Of a DNA stretch of 64,000 nucleotides, positions 1 to 8,434 are shown in pieces. The translations under genes and the position numbers were made by a program. Numbering within the stretch: the first letter of the stretch is position 1; each line of letters opens with the position of its first letter. The stretch lies in contig NZ_QEOP01000002.1 in assembly GCF_003097495.1 (NCBI RefSeq), positions 930,001 through 994,000 on the forward strand, written 5' to 3'. The notes under the pieces are model-generated. The model had not been told where the DNA came from. It ran no database searches and saw only the letters and a program-made list of their open reading frames with translations. This stretch comes from Amnibacterium flavum. Lineage in GTDB: Bacteria; Actinomycetota; Actinomycetes; Actinomycetales; Microbacteriaceae.

Positions 1-96
1 GCCGCCGGCAAGCCGTCCGGCCTCGATCGCGAATGGATCCGCCACCGCCGAGCGGCCGTGTCGAGCTACTTCCAGCAGCTGAACACCGACCGCTGA
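1..96 (+). CDS. C-terminal end of an unidentified protein (partial)
   Basis: The first frame is open from base 1 to a TGA at 94-96 and encodes the last 31 residues of a protein that starts before the window. The tail contains the run REWIRHRRAAVSSYFQQL, a basic amphipathic helix. Nothing in it identifies a family. It ends 26 bp before the start of the GyrI-like gene on the same strand, so the two could be co-transcribed. The reading is supported mainly by its fit with the next gene's start; it could also be a chance open frame. Confidence 0.45.
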   Translation, partial: AAGKPSGLDREWIRHRRAAVSSYFQQLNTDR

Positions 97-122
97 CCTC
101 GGCCGATCGTCGCGGTGCCGAG

Positions 123-743
123 ATGACGAAGACGGATCTCAAGAAGCTGATCGGCAGTTACACCGCGCACGCGGGGCGGTTCGAGGTGGTCACGGTGCCG
201 CCGATGCGGTTCCTGATGGTCGACGGCCACGGCGACCCCAACTCGTCGGCGGAATACGCGGATGCGCTTGCGACGATCTATCCGGTCGCGTACCGGCTGA
301 AGTTCCTCAGCAGGAACGAGCTCGATCGCGACTATTCCGTGATGCCTCTCGAGGCCCTCTGGTGGTCCGACGACCTGACATCGTTCACGAGCGCTCGCGA
401 TAAGTCCCGTTGGGACTGGACCACGATGATCATGATTCCCGACTGGATCACGGATGCGCACGTCGCGACCGCGCGGCGAGGGGTCGAGCTGAAGGGCGGG
501 GCTCCCGCGCTCGATCGGCTCCGGTTCGAGCTGTTCGACGAGGGGGCGGCGGTGCAGACCCTGCACATCGGCCCGTACGACGACGAGGGCCCGACCCTCG
601 CTGCCCTGCACGACGACGTCATCCCGGCCCAAGGGCTTCGGATGGTGGGCAAACACCACGAGATCTACTTGAGCGACCCCCGCCGCTCAGCCCCAGAGAA
701 ACTGAGGACGATCCTCCGCCAGCCGGTGACGTCAGCCACCTGA
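123..743 (+). CDS. GyrI-like small-molecule-binding domain protein
   Basis: The 206-residue protein begins MTKTDLKKLIGSYTAHAGRF. The segment VPPMRFLMVDGHGDPN, followed by a helix and VAYRLKF, is typical of stand-alone GyrI-like (SbmC/AraC C-terminal type) proteins, and the C-terminal HEIYLSDPRRSAPEKLRTILRQPV also fits this family. Such domains bind amphipathic small molecules in the cytoplasm; no ligand can be deduced here. The ATG at 123 was chosen over an upstream in-frame ATG at 33, because the extra residues are low-complexity and overlap the preceding reading frame. The gene ends just before the first repeat cluster and converges on the exonuclease gene. Confidence 0.85.
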   Translation: MTKTDLKKLIGSYTAHAGRFEVVTVPPMRFLMVDGHGDPNSSAEYADALATIYPVAYRLKFLSRNELDRDYSVMPLEALWWSDDLTSFTSARDKSRWDWTTMIMIPDWITDAHVATARRGVELKGGAPALDRLRFELFDEGAAVQTLHIGPYDDEGPTLAALHDDVIPAQGLRMVGKHHEIYLSDPRRSAPEKLRTILRQPVTSAT

Positions 744-746
744 GCC

Positions 747-978
747 CACCCGCCCGTTGAGCTCGTCGAAACGAAGGCACGCGCGCGGACCCCGGACTGA
801 TGCGCATCGCTCCGCTCAGCGAACGCCGAGCCCCGCCCGTCGAGCGCCGCCCCGCCCGTTGAGCGCCGCGAAACGAAGGAACGCACGCGACCCGAACTCG
901 TGCGCATCGCTCCGCTCAGCGACCGGCGCAGCCCGCCCGTTGAGCGCAGCCCGCCCGTTGAGCGGAGCGAAACGAAGG
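747..978. repeat. Intergenic repeat cluster 1 (between convergent genes)
   Basis: This 249-bp convergent gap is filled by copies of a short motif read here as CCCGCCCGTTGAG, five variable bases, CGAAACGAAGG. Full copies lie near 749-777, 851-879 and 950-978, with truncated copies near 833 and 932. A separate 22-bp direct repeat lies at 801-822 and 901-922, exactly 100 bp apart, suggesting duplication of a larger unit. All copies point the same way. The same motif, in reverse orientation, forms the cluster at 7513-7927. Confidence 0.85.
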
Positions 979-992
979 GCCTGCTCAGCGGG

Positions 993-1850
993 TCAGTATT
1001 CGAGCTGGAGCTCGCGGACCGGCCAGAGGTCCGAGGTCGTGAACTGCGGATCCTTCACGCGGCGCATGTACGCGATGAAGCTCTCCGTCTGCTCGCGGCA
1101 CCACGCCACCTGCAGTGCGTGCAGTTCATCGGCGGAGAGCCACAGCTCCGCGGCATAACGGCGGGCCAGAGCCTGAGCGACCCGGCCGGCGGCGATCGCG
1201 TCGGCGCTCGAGTCGTGAGCGTCGACGAGGCTCACCCCGTAGCAGTCGGCCGCAGCCGTGAGGGTGCGCTTGCCGCGTCGGTACTTGTCCACCGCCTTGT
1301 CGACGACGAGCGGATCGATCACGAGCAGCGAATCGTCGAGGGCCCGATGCCCGTGACGCACCGCCTCGTGCATGAGCAGGGTCAGGTCGTAAGGGGCGTT
1401 GTAGATGACGACGGGGATACGCCGATCGCTCAGATCGCGCAGCGCGTCGAGGATCTCGCCCACCACGTCGGGTGCGGGGCGCCCTTCGGCCCGCGCACGC
1501 TCAGTGCTGATGCCGTGGACAGCGGCGGCACCCTCGGGGATCTCGACCCCGGGATCGGCGAGCCAATCACGACGCTCCACCGGAACACCATCGGAACCTA
1601 GGACGCCGACATGGGCGCTCACGATCCGAGACGTGGCGGGATCGATCCCGGTCGTCTCGAGGTCGAACACCCCGAGCATCGCGGCCCAGGGCGGGATCTC
1701 GCCGGCGGTGAAGACCATGGGGGAGTCGGCCTCGACCGCGGCGGCCACCTCGGCCACCGCATCGGGACGGAACGACGACCCGGGAAGGGTGATCGGTTCG
1801 GTGCGCAGCGACTCGAAATCGAGTCCGTCGAGCGTGAGGTCTGTGTCCAC
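993..1850 (-). CDS. DEDDh 3'-5' exonuclease (DNA polymerase III epsilon-like)
   Basis: The 285-residue protein has Exo I at about residues 58-70 (LGVFDLETTGID), Exo II around IYNAPYDLTLL (about 150) and an Exo III region with HDSSADAIAAGRVA (about 213). These are the DEDDh-type acidic and His residues of DnaQ-like nucleases. The protein is much larger than a bare epsilon domain, with about 55 extra N-terminal residues. Such stand-alone exonucleases trim 3' ends; the in vivo role is not known. The GTG at 1850 is supported by a TAGCCT hexamer at 1857-1862 on the same strand, six nucleotides before it, and there is no Shine-Dalgarno sequence, so the transcript is probably leaderless. Confidence 0.88.
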   Translation of the reverse strand: MDTDLTLDGLDFESLRTEPITLPGSSFRPDAVAEVAAAVEADSPMVFTAGEIPPWAAMLGVFDLETTGIDPATSRIVSAHVGVLGSDGVPVERRDWLADPGVEIPEGAAAVHGISTERARAEGRPAPDVVGEILDALRDLSDRRIPVVIYNAPYDLTLLMHEAVRHGHRALDDSLLVIDPLVVDKAVDKYRRGKRTLTAAADCYGVSLVDAHDSSADAIAAGRVAQALARRYAAELWLSADELHALQVAWCREQTESFIAYMRRVKDPQFTTSDLWPVRELQLEY

Positions 1851-1960
1851 GCCGCCAGGCTAGGCACGACCTCCGACGTCGACCGGTATCACGCGCCGAC
1901 GTCGAACGAATGCCGAGACCGGTTGGGGGCGACGGGCGATACCCGACCCCGCCCCCTGGC

Positions 1961-3685
1961 TCAGAACTGCGCGGACGGATCCCAGATCTTCAGCCAGTAG
2001 AAGGCCTGGCTGCCGAGAGTGAACGTCACCGTGCCGTCGTCGGCGACCCGGGGGAACTCTCCGCCGCCGAACAGGTCGGTGAGACGGGCACCGGCGTGGT
2101 CGGCCATCGTGACCTTCACGGTGATCGGATTGTGCGAGAAGTTGAAGACGCACAGGACGTCCTCGGCAACGTCGCCCATGTGCTGCGCACCCGTCGACGC
2201 GCCCTCGTACGACCTCACGAAAGCGAGGGCCGACTCGTGGTCCGTGTCCTGCACCTCGAGCGAACCCAGCCCGAACGTCGGGTGGGCCTTGCGCGTGTGG
2301 ATCACGTTGCGCACCCAGTGCAGCATCGACCGCGACTGGGCCAGCTGCGCCTCGACGTTCACGAGTGTGTAGTTGTAGACCAGAGATTGCACGACGGGCA
2401 GGAAGAGCTTGCCGGGGTCGGCGGACGAGAACCCGGCGTTGCGGTCGGGCGTCCACTGCATCGGCGTGCGGGAGGCATCCCGGTCCGGAAGCCAGATGTT
2501 GTCGCCCATCGCGATCTCGTCGCCGTAGTACAGGAACGGGCTGCCCGGCAGGGAGAACAGGAGCGCATGGGCCAGCTCCAGCTCGGCCCGTGAGTTGTCG
2601 AGCAGCGGGGCGAGGCGCCGCCGGATGCCGATGTTGGAACGCATCCGCGGGTCGTACGCGTACCAGCCGTACATCGCCTGGCGGTACTCCTCGGACACCA
2701 TCTCGAGCGTCAGCTCGTCGTGGTTGCGAAGGAACACCCCCCACGCGGCGCCCACCGGCACATCGGTCGTCTCCCCGAGGATCCGGACCAGCTCGGTGGC
2801 GGTCTGCGCCCGCAGCGAATAGAAGATTCGCGGCATGATCGGGAAGTTGAACGCCATGTGGCATTCCGGCTCCTCCTCGGTGCCGAAGAACGCGGCGACC
2901 TCACGCGGCCACTGGTTGGCCTCGGCGATGAGGATGCGACCGGGGTAGTCGCGGTCGATCATCGCGCGGAGACGCTTGATGTACTCGTGCGTCGCCGGCT
3001 CGCCCTCGCCGTTGCCGCCCTCGGACTCGTACAGGTACGGGATCGCATCGAGGCGGAGGCCGTCGACACCCAGGTCGAGCCAGAAGCGGACGATGTCGAA
3101 GATCGCCTCCTGCACCGCGGGATTCTCGAAGTTCAGGTCGGGCTGGTGCGAGAAGAACCGGTGGAAGAAGAACTGCCGGCGGACCGGGTCGAACGTCCAG
3201 TTCGACTCCTCCGTGTCGACGAAGATGATGCGGATGTTGTCGTACTTCTCGTCGGTGTCGCTCCACACGTAATAGTCGCCGTACGGCCCCTCCGGGTCCT
3301 CCCGGGACTGCTGGAACCACTCGTGGGCGTCGGAGGTGTGGTTGAGCGGGAAGTCCATCACGATGCGCATGTTGCGCTCGTGCGCCTTCTTGACCAGCTC
3401 GCGGAACTCGTCGATCGTGCCGAACTCGGGCAGCACCGACTTGAAGTCCGACACGTCGTAGCCGCCGTCGCGGAGGGGTGACTGGTAGAACGGCGGCAAC
3501 CAGAGCGCATCGATGCCGAGCCACTGCAGGTAGTCGAGCCGCGCCGTCAGTCCGCCGAGGTCGCCGGTGCCGTCGCCGTTGCTGTCGGCGAACGACCGGA
3601 CCATTACCTCGTAGAACACCGACCGGCGATACCACTGAGGGTTCAGGGCCAGTCCCGGCAGGGTGATCGGTGCAGTGAAGCTCAC
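1961..3685 (-). CDS. treS: Maltose alpha-D-glucosyltransferase / trehalose synthase
   Basis: This 574-residue GH13 enzyme interconverts maltose and trehalose in the cytoplasm. TreS hallmarks are the N-terminal WYRRSVFYEVMVRSFADSNG and GDLGGLTARLDYLQWLGIDA. The nucleophile Asp lies in DGLRLDAIPYLYE, the acid/base Glu in ILIAEANQWP and the stabilising Asp in FLRNHDELTLE. The length matches TreS proteins without a fused maltokinase, and no maltokinase or glgE gene is adjacent. The GTG at 3685 is preceded by AAGGAGAG at good spacing. The gene diverges from the alpha/beta hydrolase gene; a 6-bp-arm inverted repeat lies between them. Confidence 0.95.
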   Translation of the reverse strand: MSFTAPITLPGLALNPQWYRRSVFYEVMVRSFADSNGDGTGDLGGLTARLDYLQWLGIDALWLPPFYQSPLRDGGYDVSDFKSVLPEFGTIDEFRELVKKAHERNMRIVMDFPLNHTSDAHEWFQQSREDPEGPYGDYYVWSDTDEKYDNIRIIFVDTEESNWTFDPVRRQFFFHRFFSHQPDLNFENPAVQEAIFDIVRFWLDLGVDGLRLDAIPYLYESEGGNGEGEPATHEYIKRLRAMIDRDYPGRILIAEANQWPREVAAFFGTEEEPECHMAFNFPIMPRIFYSLRAQTATELVRILGETTDVPVGAAWGVFLRNHDELTLEMVSEEYRQAMYGWYAYDPRMRSNIGIRRRLAPLLDNSRAELELAHALLFSLPGSPFLYYGDEIAMGDNIWLPDRDASRTPMQWTPDRNAGFSSADPGKLFLPVVQSLVYNYTLVNVEAQLAQSRSMLHWVRNVIHTRKAHPTFGLGSLEVQDTDHESALAFVRSYEGASTGAQHMGDVAEDVLCVFNFSHNPITVKVTMADHAGARLTDLFGGGEFPRVADDGTVTFTLGSQAFYWLKIWDPSAQF

Positions 3686-3716
3686 GGCTCTCCTTCAAGG
3701 CGGCGGCGGTGTGCTC

Positions 3717-3744
3717 AGTCTAGATAGGCAATCCTGCCTAAACT
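3717..3744. promoter_or_regulatory. Divergent treS/hydrolase promoter with inverted repeat
   Basis: The 66-bp gap between treS and the hydrolase contains TAGGCA-ATCC-TGCCTA at 3725-3740. It overlaps a candidate -10 (TAAACT, 3739-3744) that lies seven nucleotides before the hydrolase ATG at 3752. On the other strand TAGACT (3722-3717) is a candidate -10 for treS. A protein bound to the inverted repeat could affect both directions. The arms resemble a DtxR/IdeR half-site (AGGxxx), but the spacing between AGG and CCT is one base short of that consensus. Confidence 0.5.
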
Positions 3745-3751
3745 GAAACGG

Positions 3752-4660
3752 ATGAAGCAGGTCGTTTCGCCCTACGAGTCGGTGCTCGACCAGGCGGTCG
3801 GCCGACCGCGATCGACGACCGTGCTCGGCAGCCGCACCGCCTACTGGGAGTACGGGGCCGAGTCGCCGGAACGCAGTCTGGTGCTCGTGCACGGTTTCCG
3901 CGGCGATCACCACGGTCTCGAAGCGATCGCCGCTCATGTGGCCGCACTCGACCCCGGCCTCCGCGTCATCGTGCCCGACCTTCCCGGTTTCGGTGCGTCC
4001 GAGCCGCTGCGCGAGGCAGAGCACGACATCCACGGATACGCCGCGTGGCTGCGCCTGTTCACCGACGCCGTCGATGCGAACGGGTCGCCGGTTCTCGGGC
4101 ACTCGTTCGGCACCATCGTCGTGTCGGCCGCTCTCGCCTCCGGCCTCGCCGCGCCGCGCGCGGTGCTCGTCAACCCGATCGCAGCCCCGGCGCTCTCCGG
4201 ACCGAACGCGATCGGCACCCGTCTCGCGATCTTCTACTACTGGCTCGGCTCACGACTGCCTGAGAAACTCGGCTTCTGGGTGCTCCGCTGGCGTGTCGTC
4301 ACCCGCGGCATGAGCGTCTTCATGGCGAAGACCCGCGATCCCGCTCTCCGCCGGTGGATCCACAACCAGCACGACCTGTACTTCGGCGCGTTCGCGAACC
4401 GCCGTGTCGTCCTCGACGCCTTCCGCGCCTCGGTCAGTCACGACGTCAGCGAATACGCGCGCGGCATCGGCATCCCGGTGCGACTCATCGTCGCCGAGAA
4501 GGACGAGATCACGCCCCTCTCCGCGCAGCGCACGCTGGTGTCGCTGTTCCCGAACGCATCGATGCATGTCGAGATGAACGTCGGACACCTCATCCACTAC
4601 GAGCGCCCCGCCGAGACGGCTCGCGAGATCGAGACGTTCATCGGCTCGGCCGAGTCGTGA
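3752..4660 (+). CDS. Alpha/beta-fold hydrolase
   Basis: The 302-residue protein has the alpha/beta hydrolase layout: oxyanion region LVLVHGFRGDHHG (about residues 44-56), nucleophile elbow GHSFGT (about 113-118, catalytic Ser), acid LIVAEKDEITP (about 246) and catalytic His in NVGHLIHYERP (about 280). No signal peptide is visible, so it should be cytoplasmic. The substrate is unknown. The ATG at 3752 has no Shine-Dalgarno sequence but follows TAAACT by seven nucleotides, consistent with a leaderless mRNA. Its stop overlaps the GTG start of the glycosyltransferase (GTGA), so the two genes are translationally coupled. Confidence 0.88.
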   Translation: MKQVVSPYESVLDQAVGRPRSTTVLGSRTAYWEYGAESPERSLVLVHGFRGDHHGLEAIAAHVAALDPGLRVIVPDLPGFGASEPLREAEHDIHGYAAWLRLFTDAVDANGSPVLGHSFGTIVVSAALASGLAAPRAVLVNPIAAPALSGPNAIGTRLAIFYYWLGSRLPEKLGFWVLRWRVVTRGMSVFMAKTRDPALRRWIHNQHDLYFGAFANRRVVLDAFRASVSHDVSEYARGIGIPVRLIVAEKDEITPLSAQRTLVSLFPNASMHVEMNVGHLIHYERPAETAREIETFIGSAES

Positions 4661-5739
4661 AGATCTTCTTCGACTGCCGGTACGTCAAGACCGACGGCAG
4701 TCACGACGGGATCGCCCGCTACTCCGAGCGTCTCGTCGCGTCACTCGGCGCCGGTCACGACGTGACCATGCTGATCAACGACGAACGGCAGCTCGCCGTC
4801 CTTCCCGATCTGCCGTGGAAGCGCATCTCGTCGCCCACGTCCCCGCTCGAGATCCTCGTCGCGCGTGAGGTCAACAAGCTGAAGCCCGATGTCGTGTTCA
4901 GCCCGATGCAGACGATGGGATCCTTCGGGCGGCGATACCCGCTCGTCCTGACTCTGCACGACCTGATCTACTACCGGCACCGCACCCCGCCGCGCAGCAT
5001 GCCGACCTGGCTCCGACTGCTGTGGCGCATCTACCACCTCGCGTGGTGGCCTCAGCGGCTGCTGCTCAACGGCGCGGACGCCGTGGTCACCGTGTCGGAG
5101 ACGACCAAGGGGCTCATGGAGGAGCATCGGCTGACCCGCCGTCCGATCGAGGTCGTCTACAACGCCGCCGACGGGGCGACCGTCGGTGCAGGGACGGGGA
5201 CTCGGACGCGCCCCGACGGTGGCGTGCTCGTCTACATGGGCGCGTTCATCGGCTACAAGAACGTCGAGGCGCTCGTCCGCGCGGCCGCCCGCCTGCCCGG
5301 ATACGAACTGCATCTGCTGAGCCGGGTCTCCGACGCCGACCGGCGCCGCCTCACCGCCCTCGCACCCGATGCCCGACTCGTGTTCCACAACGGGGTCACC
5401 GACGAGGAGTACGCGGAGATCCTCTCCCGCGCGACCGCTCTGCTCACCGCGTCGCTCGACGAGGGGTTCGGCATCCCGGTGATCGAGGCGATGCGAGCGG
5501 GCACCCCCGCCGTGGTCAGCGACATCCCGATCTTCCGCGAGATCGGGGGAGACGCCGCGATCTACGTCGATCCGCACGACGATGCATCGATCGTCGACGG
5601 CATCCGCTCCCTCGAGGACCCCGACGCGTGGAAGACACGGTCGGTCGCGGGGGTGACCCAAGCCTCGAAGTTCTCCTGGACCGCCTCTGCCGAGGTCTTG
5701 AACGCCCTGCTGGAGCGAGTAGCCACCCGCCCCCACTGA
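4657..5739 (+). CDS. GT4 family glycosyltransferase
   Basis: The 360-residue protein starts (V)KIFFDCRYVKTDGSHDGIARYSERL, the N-terminal Rossmann domain of GT-B enzymes, with a glycine-turn acceptor region. The C-terminal nucleotide-sugar domain carries GVLVYMGAFIGYKNVEALV and the E(x7)E-type motif LDEGFGIPVIEAMRAGTPAVVSD. It should transfer a sugar from an activated donor; donor and acceptor cannot be read from the sequence. The GTG at 4657 overlaps the upstream hydrolase stop, indicating a two-gene operon. A longer upstream in-frame extension exists but lies inside the hydrolase gene and is not protein-like. Confidence 0.9.
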   Translation: MKIFFDCRYVKTDGSHDGIARYSERLVASLGAGHDVTMLINDERQLAVLPDLPWKRISSPTSPLEILVAREVNKLKPDVVFSPMQTMGSFGRRYPLVLTLHDLIYYRHRTPPRSMPTWLRLLWRIYHLAWWPQRLLLNGADAVVTVSETTKGLMEEHRLTRRPIEVVYNAADGATVGAGTGTRTRPDGGVLVYMGAFIGYKNVEALVRAAARLPGYELHLLSRVSDADRRRLTALAPDARLVFHNGVTDEEYAEILSRATALLTASLDEGFGIPVIEAMRAGTPAVVSDIPIFREIGGDAAIYVDPHDDASIVDGIRSLEDPDAWKTRSVAGVTQASKFSWTASAEVLNALLERVATRPH

Positions 5740-6137
5740 CTCGGATATTCCGGGCGCTTAGGCGTGTTCGCTCCGGCGTAGAGGTTTGTCCGGAACATGC
5801 GGTTCCGCGTTCGTGATCACTCTTGGGCGGGGTCGTCGATTGAGTACGCGGTTCGGTGATCATTGGGCTCGGCGCGGGTTCTACTGATGCCGGGATGGGA
5901 TCGGGATGGATCCGTGTTGGTGTGTTGGGGTGCGGTGTGCTGTGGGGCTGGGATGGGTGTTCCGGGCGTGTGCGCACGTTCCGGCCGGCCCCGGTGCCCG
6001 GAACGTGCGCGCACCCGCAGCACTCGTTTCCTTGCTGCTGACTGTCCGGAATAGGGTTCAGGTAGTGGTCTAATAAACCGTTGATCAGGGCTTATCTGGT
6101 CCGGTCAGTGTCGGTGGTTGGCGGCAGAATCAGGGGT
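5740..6137. other. Gene-free stretch with hairpin before the DUF222/HNH gene
   Basis: About 400 bp separate the glycosyltransferase from the HNH gene and no convincing gene is visible on either strand. The left part has two nearby TGATCA-type palindromes (about 5814 and 5857). The centre is G/T-rich, and a strong hairpin lies at 5968-6014. TGTCCGGAA occurs twice, near 5788 and 6043. Immediately before the HNH start, CAGAAT (6125-6130) could act as a -10 for a near-leaderless transcript. Confidence 0.6.
5968..6014. terminator. Inverted repeat, 17-bp arms, 13-nt loop
   Basis: GTGTGCGCACGTTCCGG at 5968-5984 pairs with CCGGAACGTGCGCGCAC at 5998-6014 with a single mismatch. There is no T-run after either arm. 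It could terminate the glycosyltransferase transcript about 230 bp downstream of that gene, or be a protein-binding site. The arm sequence GGAACGTGCGCG recurs in the hairpin at 12681-12718. Confidence 0.55.
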
Positions 6138-7508
6138 ATGAGCAGCCCCGTCGACCTCCTGAACGAGCGGGTGGGTGCGCTCGCGGGGCTCGTCGAGGGA
6201 ATGCCGTGGGCTGACACCGCCGAGCTGGGGGAGCTGCTGGCGGGGGCGAAGGATGCCACCGTCCTCGATCTCGCCGCCCGGGTGGGGGAGGTCGTCCGGT
6301 TGGCCGACGCGGTCGCCGCCCGCATCGCGGGGGAGATCGAACGCCGCTCCGACCGGACCCTCGAGGCCCCGCTCGCGACCCGGTTGGGGGAGCGGAACGC
6401 TCCCGCGGTGCTCGCGTCGATCACGGGGGTGCACGCGACCCGGGCGAGGGATTGGTGCGAGGTCGGCACCCGCCTCGCCGGCCGGACCACGCTCATCGGC
6501 GAACCGCTACCGTCACTCCACCCGGTCGTCGCCGCGGGACTCGATCATGGGTCGTTGAGTCTCGATGCGGCGCGGGTGATCCTCACAACGCTCCGGCAGG
6601 TCGACCCCTTCGCCACTGTCGAGGACCTTGCCGGGTTGGAGGAGTTCCTGGTCGGCCAGGCGGGAGAGTTGCCGTTGACGGACCTGACGAAACTGTGTCG
6701 TGCATTGCCCGACCGGTTCAACCCCGACGGGATCGAACCCCGCGAAGAAGCCGCCCGCGCACGCGCCGACTTCAGTGTCATCGCCCACCGAGACGGCACC
6801 TATAGCAGCGTGATCCACTGGGATGCTGAATCCCTCGGGATCGCCCAAGCGGCCCTCCACGCTCGGATGAACCCCCGCAAGGTGACCTTCACCGACCCCG
6901 ACACCCCTGGGGGTGATGAGGCGATCCGCGACACCCGGACCATCGGGCAGCGTCGTCTCGACGCGCTGACCTCGATCATGCGGGACTCTTTGCGCGCCGA
7001 TACCGGGGACAGCAACGGCATCGACACCACCATCCTCGTCACCATCCCCCTCGAAGCACTCATGACCGGGGTCGGGACGGCGACCCTGTTCGGTGTTGAT
7101 GCTTCGATCAGTGCCCGGACGGCACGGCGGATGGCGTGCGATGCGAAGATCCTCCCCGTCGTCCTCGACGGGAACTCCCAACCCCTCGACCTCGGCACCG
7201 CCCGCCGCCTCTTCAGCCCCGCGCAACGGCAGGCGATGGCCGTTCGGGACGGCGGGTGCATCTGGCCCGGCTGCGACGAACCGCCCTCACGGTGTCAATC
7301 CGCGCACATCACACCCTGGGCTGCCGGAGGACCCACCAATATCAGCAACGGGGTCCTGTTGTGTCCGTTCCATCACCGAAGATTCGACCTCGACGGATGG
7401 GACCTCGACACCGACCCTGCTACTGGGACCCGATACTTGATCCCACCAGCCTGGGTCGACGCCCGGCGCACACCACGACGCATCAGCCCGCCAGCCGTCG
7501 CTGCCTGA
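6138..7508 (+). CDS. DUF222 / HNH endonuclease domain protein (13E12 family)
   Basis: The 456-residue protein combines an N-terminal helical DUF222 region with a C-terminal HNH module. The latter reads MAVRDGGCIWPGCDEPPSRCQSAHITPW, then NGVLLCPFHHRRFDLDGW, with the CxxC-like cysteines and His/Asn/His residues expected of a zinc-stabilised HNH nuclease. This family is highly multicopy in Actinobacteria (REP13E12-associated in mycobacteria), and its function is not established. The ATG at 6138 follows AGGGG closely and CAGAAT by seven nucleotides. An in-frame ATG 57 bp upstream gives a non-conserved extension. The gene is flanked by a gene-free stretch and the largest repeat cluster, which fits a mobile or duplicated history. 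Confidence 0.9.
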   Translation: MSSPVDLLNERVGALAGLVEGMPWADTAELGELLAGAKDATVLDLAARVGEVVRLADAVAARIAGEIERRSDRTLEAPLATRLGERNAPAVLASITGVHATRARDWCEVGTRLAGRTTLIGEPLPSLHPVVAAGLDHGSLSLDAARVILTTLRQVDPFATVEDLAGLEEFLVGQAGELPLTDLTKLCRALPDRFNPDGIEPREEAARARADFSVIAHRDGTYSSVIHWDAESLGIAQAALHARMNPRKVTFTDPDTPGGDEAIRDTRTIGQRRLDALTSIMRDSLRADTGDSNGIDTTILVTIPLEALMTGVGTATLFGVDASISARTARRMACDAKILPVVLDGNSQPLDLGTARRLFSPAQRQAMAVRDGGCIWPGCDEPPSRCQSAHITPWAAGGPTNISNGVLLCPFHHRRFDLDGWDLDTDPATGTRYLIPPAWVDARRTPRRISPPAVAA

Positions 7509-7512
7509 GATC

Positions 7513-7927
7513 CCTGCGTTTCGCTGCGCTCAACGGGCGGGCAGTACCGTCCGCCTTGCGGCCCTCGTTTCGACGGGCTCAACGGGCGGGGGCCCCGGCG
7601 CGGCTCGGGGCCTTCGTTTCGGCGAGCTCAACGGGCGGGCAGGGCGCCGTTCCTCGGGTCCTGCGTTTCGCTGCGCTCAACGGGCGGGGGTGGAGCGCGT
7701 CTCGGGTCTGCGTTTCGGCGGGCTCAACGGGCGGGCAGGGCGCCGTTCCTCGGGTCCTGCGTTTCGCTGCGCTCAACGGGCGGGGGTGGAGCGCGTCTCG
7801 GGTCTGCGTTTCGGCGGGCTCAACGGGCGGGGTATGAGGCCTGCTTTGGGTCCTTCGTTTCGACGGGCTCAACGGGCGGAGCCCCAGCGCGGCTCCTGGC
7901 CGGCGTTTCGACGGGCTCAACGGGCGG
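7513..7927. repeat. Intergenic repeat cluster 2: nine copies
   Basis: The 456-bp gap between the convergent HNH and YbaK-like genes holds nine copies of TTTCG, five variable bases, CTCAACGGGCGG, all in the same orientation. The variable bases are CTGCG, ACGGG, GCGAG and GCGGG. Copies begin near 7518, 7568, 7616, 7665, 7712, 7758, 7809, 7857 and 7906. The 17-30 bp between copies are not conserved except inside the 96-bp duplication. No protein-coding gene is supported here. Confidence 0.9.
7639..7830. repeat. Perfect 96-bp tandem duplication
   Basis: Bases 7639-7734 and 7735-7830 are identical base for base. Each unit carries two copies of the short repeat plus the spacers GGGTCC and GGAGCGCGTC. 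It is a head-to-tail duplication with no intervening base, so it must be recent or maintained by conversion. Confidence 0.95.
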
Positions 7928-7964
7928 CGGGGCTGGTGCTCGGCTCGACGGGCACGTCGGGTGG

Positions 7965-8426
7965 TCAGTGGATGCGGGTGATCTCGGCCGCTGTCAGTGC
8001 CACCAGGCGGGCGGGGAGGATCGGGAACACCGCGTTCGGCATCCCCGCCGCCGCCCACAACTCGTCGAGCTCGAGCAGATCCTCATCGATCAGCGTCCGC
8101 AGCGGCGCCGGATGACCGAGCGGCGGCACACCGCCGATGCTGTACCCGGTCGCCGACTTCACCAACGCGGCATCCGCCTTCTCGAGCGGCGCACCCAGGT
8201 ACTCCGCCACCAGGTCGGTATCCACCCGATTCACGCCGGACACCAGCAGCAGGATCGGCTCGCCATCCACCCGGAACACCAGGCTCTTCACGATCGCCGC
8301 AACCGGCACACCCAGAGTCGCCGCCGCGTCAGCCGCAGTATGAGCCGTCTCGGCAGTCTCCTGCACAGCGCCGCTCTCCCCGAGCGACAGCAGAGTCTCC
8401 CGGAACCGGATCGCGTTCTTGTGCAC
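7965..8426 (-). CDS. YbaK/ProX-type aminoacyl-tRNA deacylase domain protein
   Basis: The 153-residue protein carries the YbaK fold: HTAADAAATLGVPVAAIVKSLVFRVDGEPILLLVSGVNRVD with the conserved Lys in IVKSL, and GYSIGGVPPLGHP, the conserved glycine-rich loop. Family members hydrolyse mischarged aminoacyl-tRNAs in trans. The GTG at 8426 is preceded by an exact AGGAGG, so a longer upstream open frame was rejected. The start lies 8 bp after the stop of the histidine phosphatase gene, so both probably form one transcript. Confidence 0.88.
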   Translation of the reverse strand: MHKNAIRFRETLLSLGESGAVQETAETAHTAADAAATLGVPVAAIVKSLVFRVDGEPILLLVSGVNRVDTDLVAEYLGAPLEKADAALVKSATGYSIGGVPPLGHPAPLRTLIDEDLLELDELWAAAGMPNAVFPILPARLVALTAAEITRIH

Positions 8427-8434
8427 GCCGCCTC

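Noticed and set aside
3725-3740. IdeR/DtxR iron box
   Set aside because: The palindrome has AGG and CCT eight bases apart, not the nine of the consensus, and the inner bases differ.
5740-6137. Short open frames upstream of the HNH gene
   Set aside because: All are under 70 codons, strand-overlapping and of low-complexity Gly/Arg composition, with no ribosome-binding site.
7513-7927. Array of similar units resembling a CRISPR locus
   Set aside because: Unit spacing is irregular, the internal bases vary, the spacers are mostly not unique sequences of constant length, and no cas gene is nearby.
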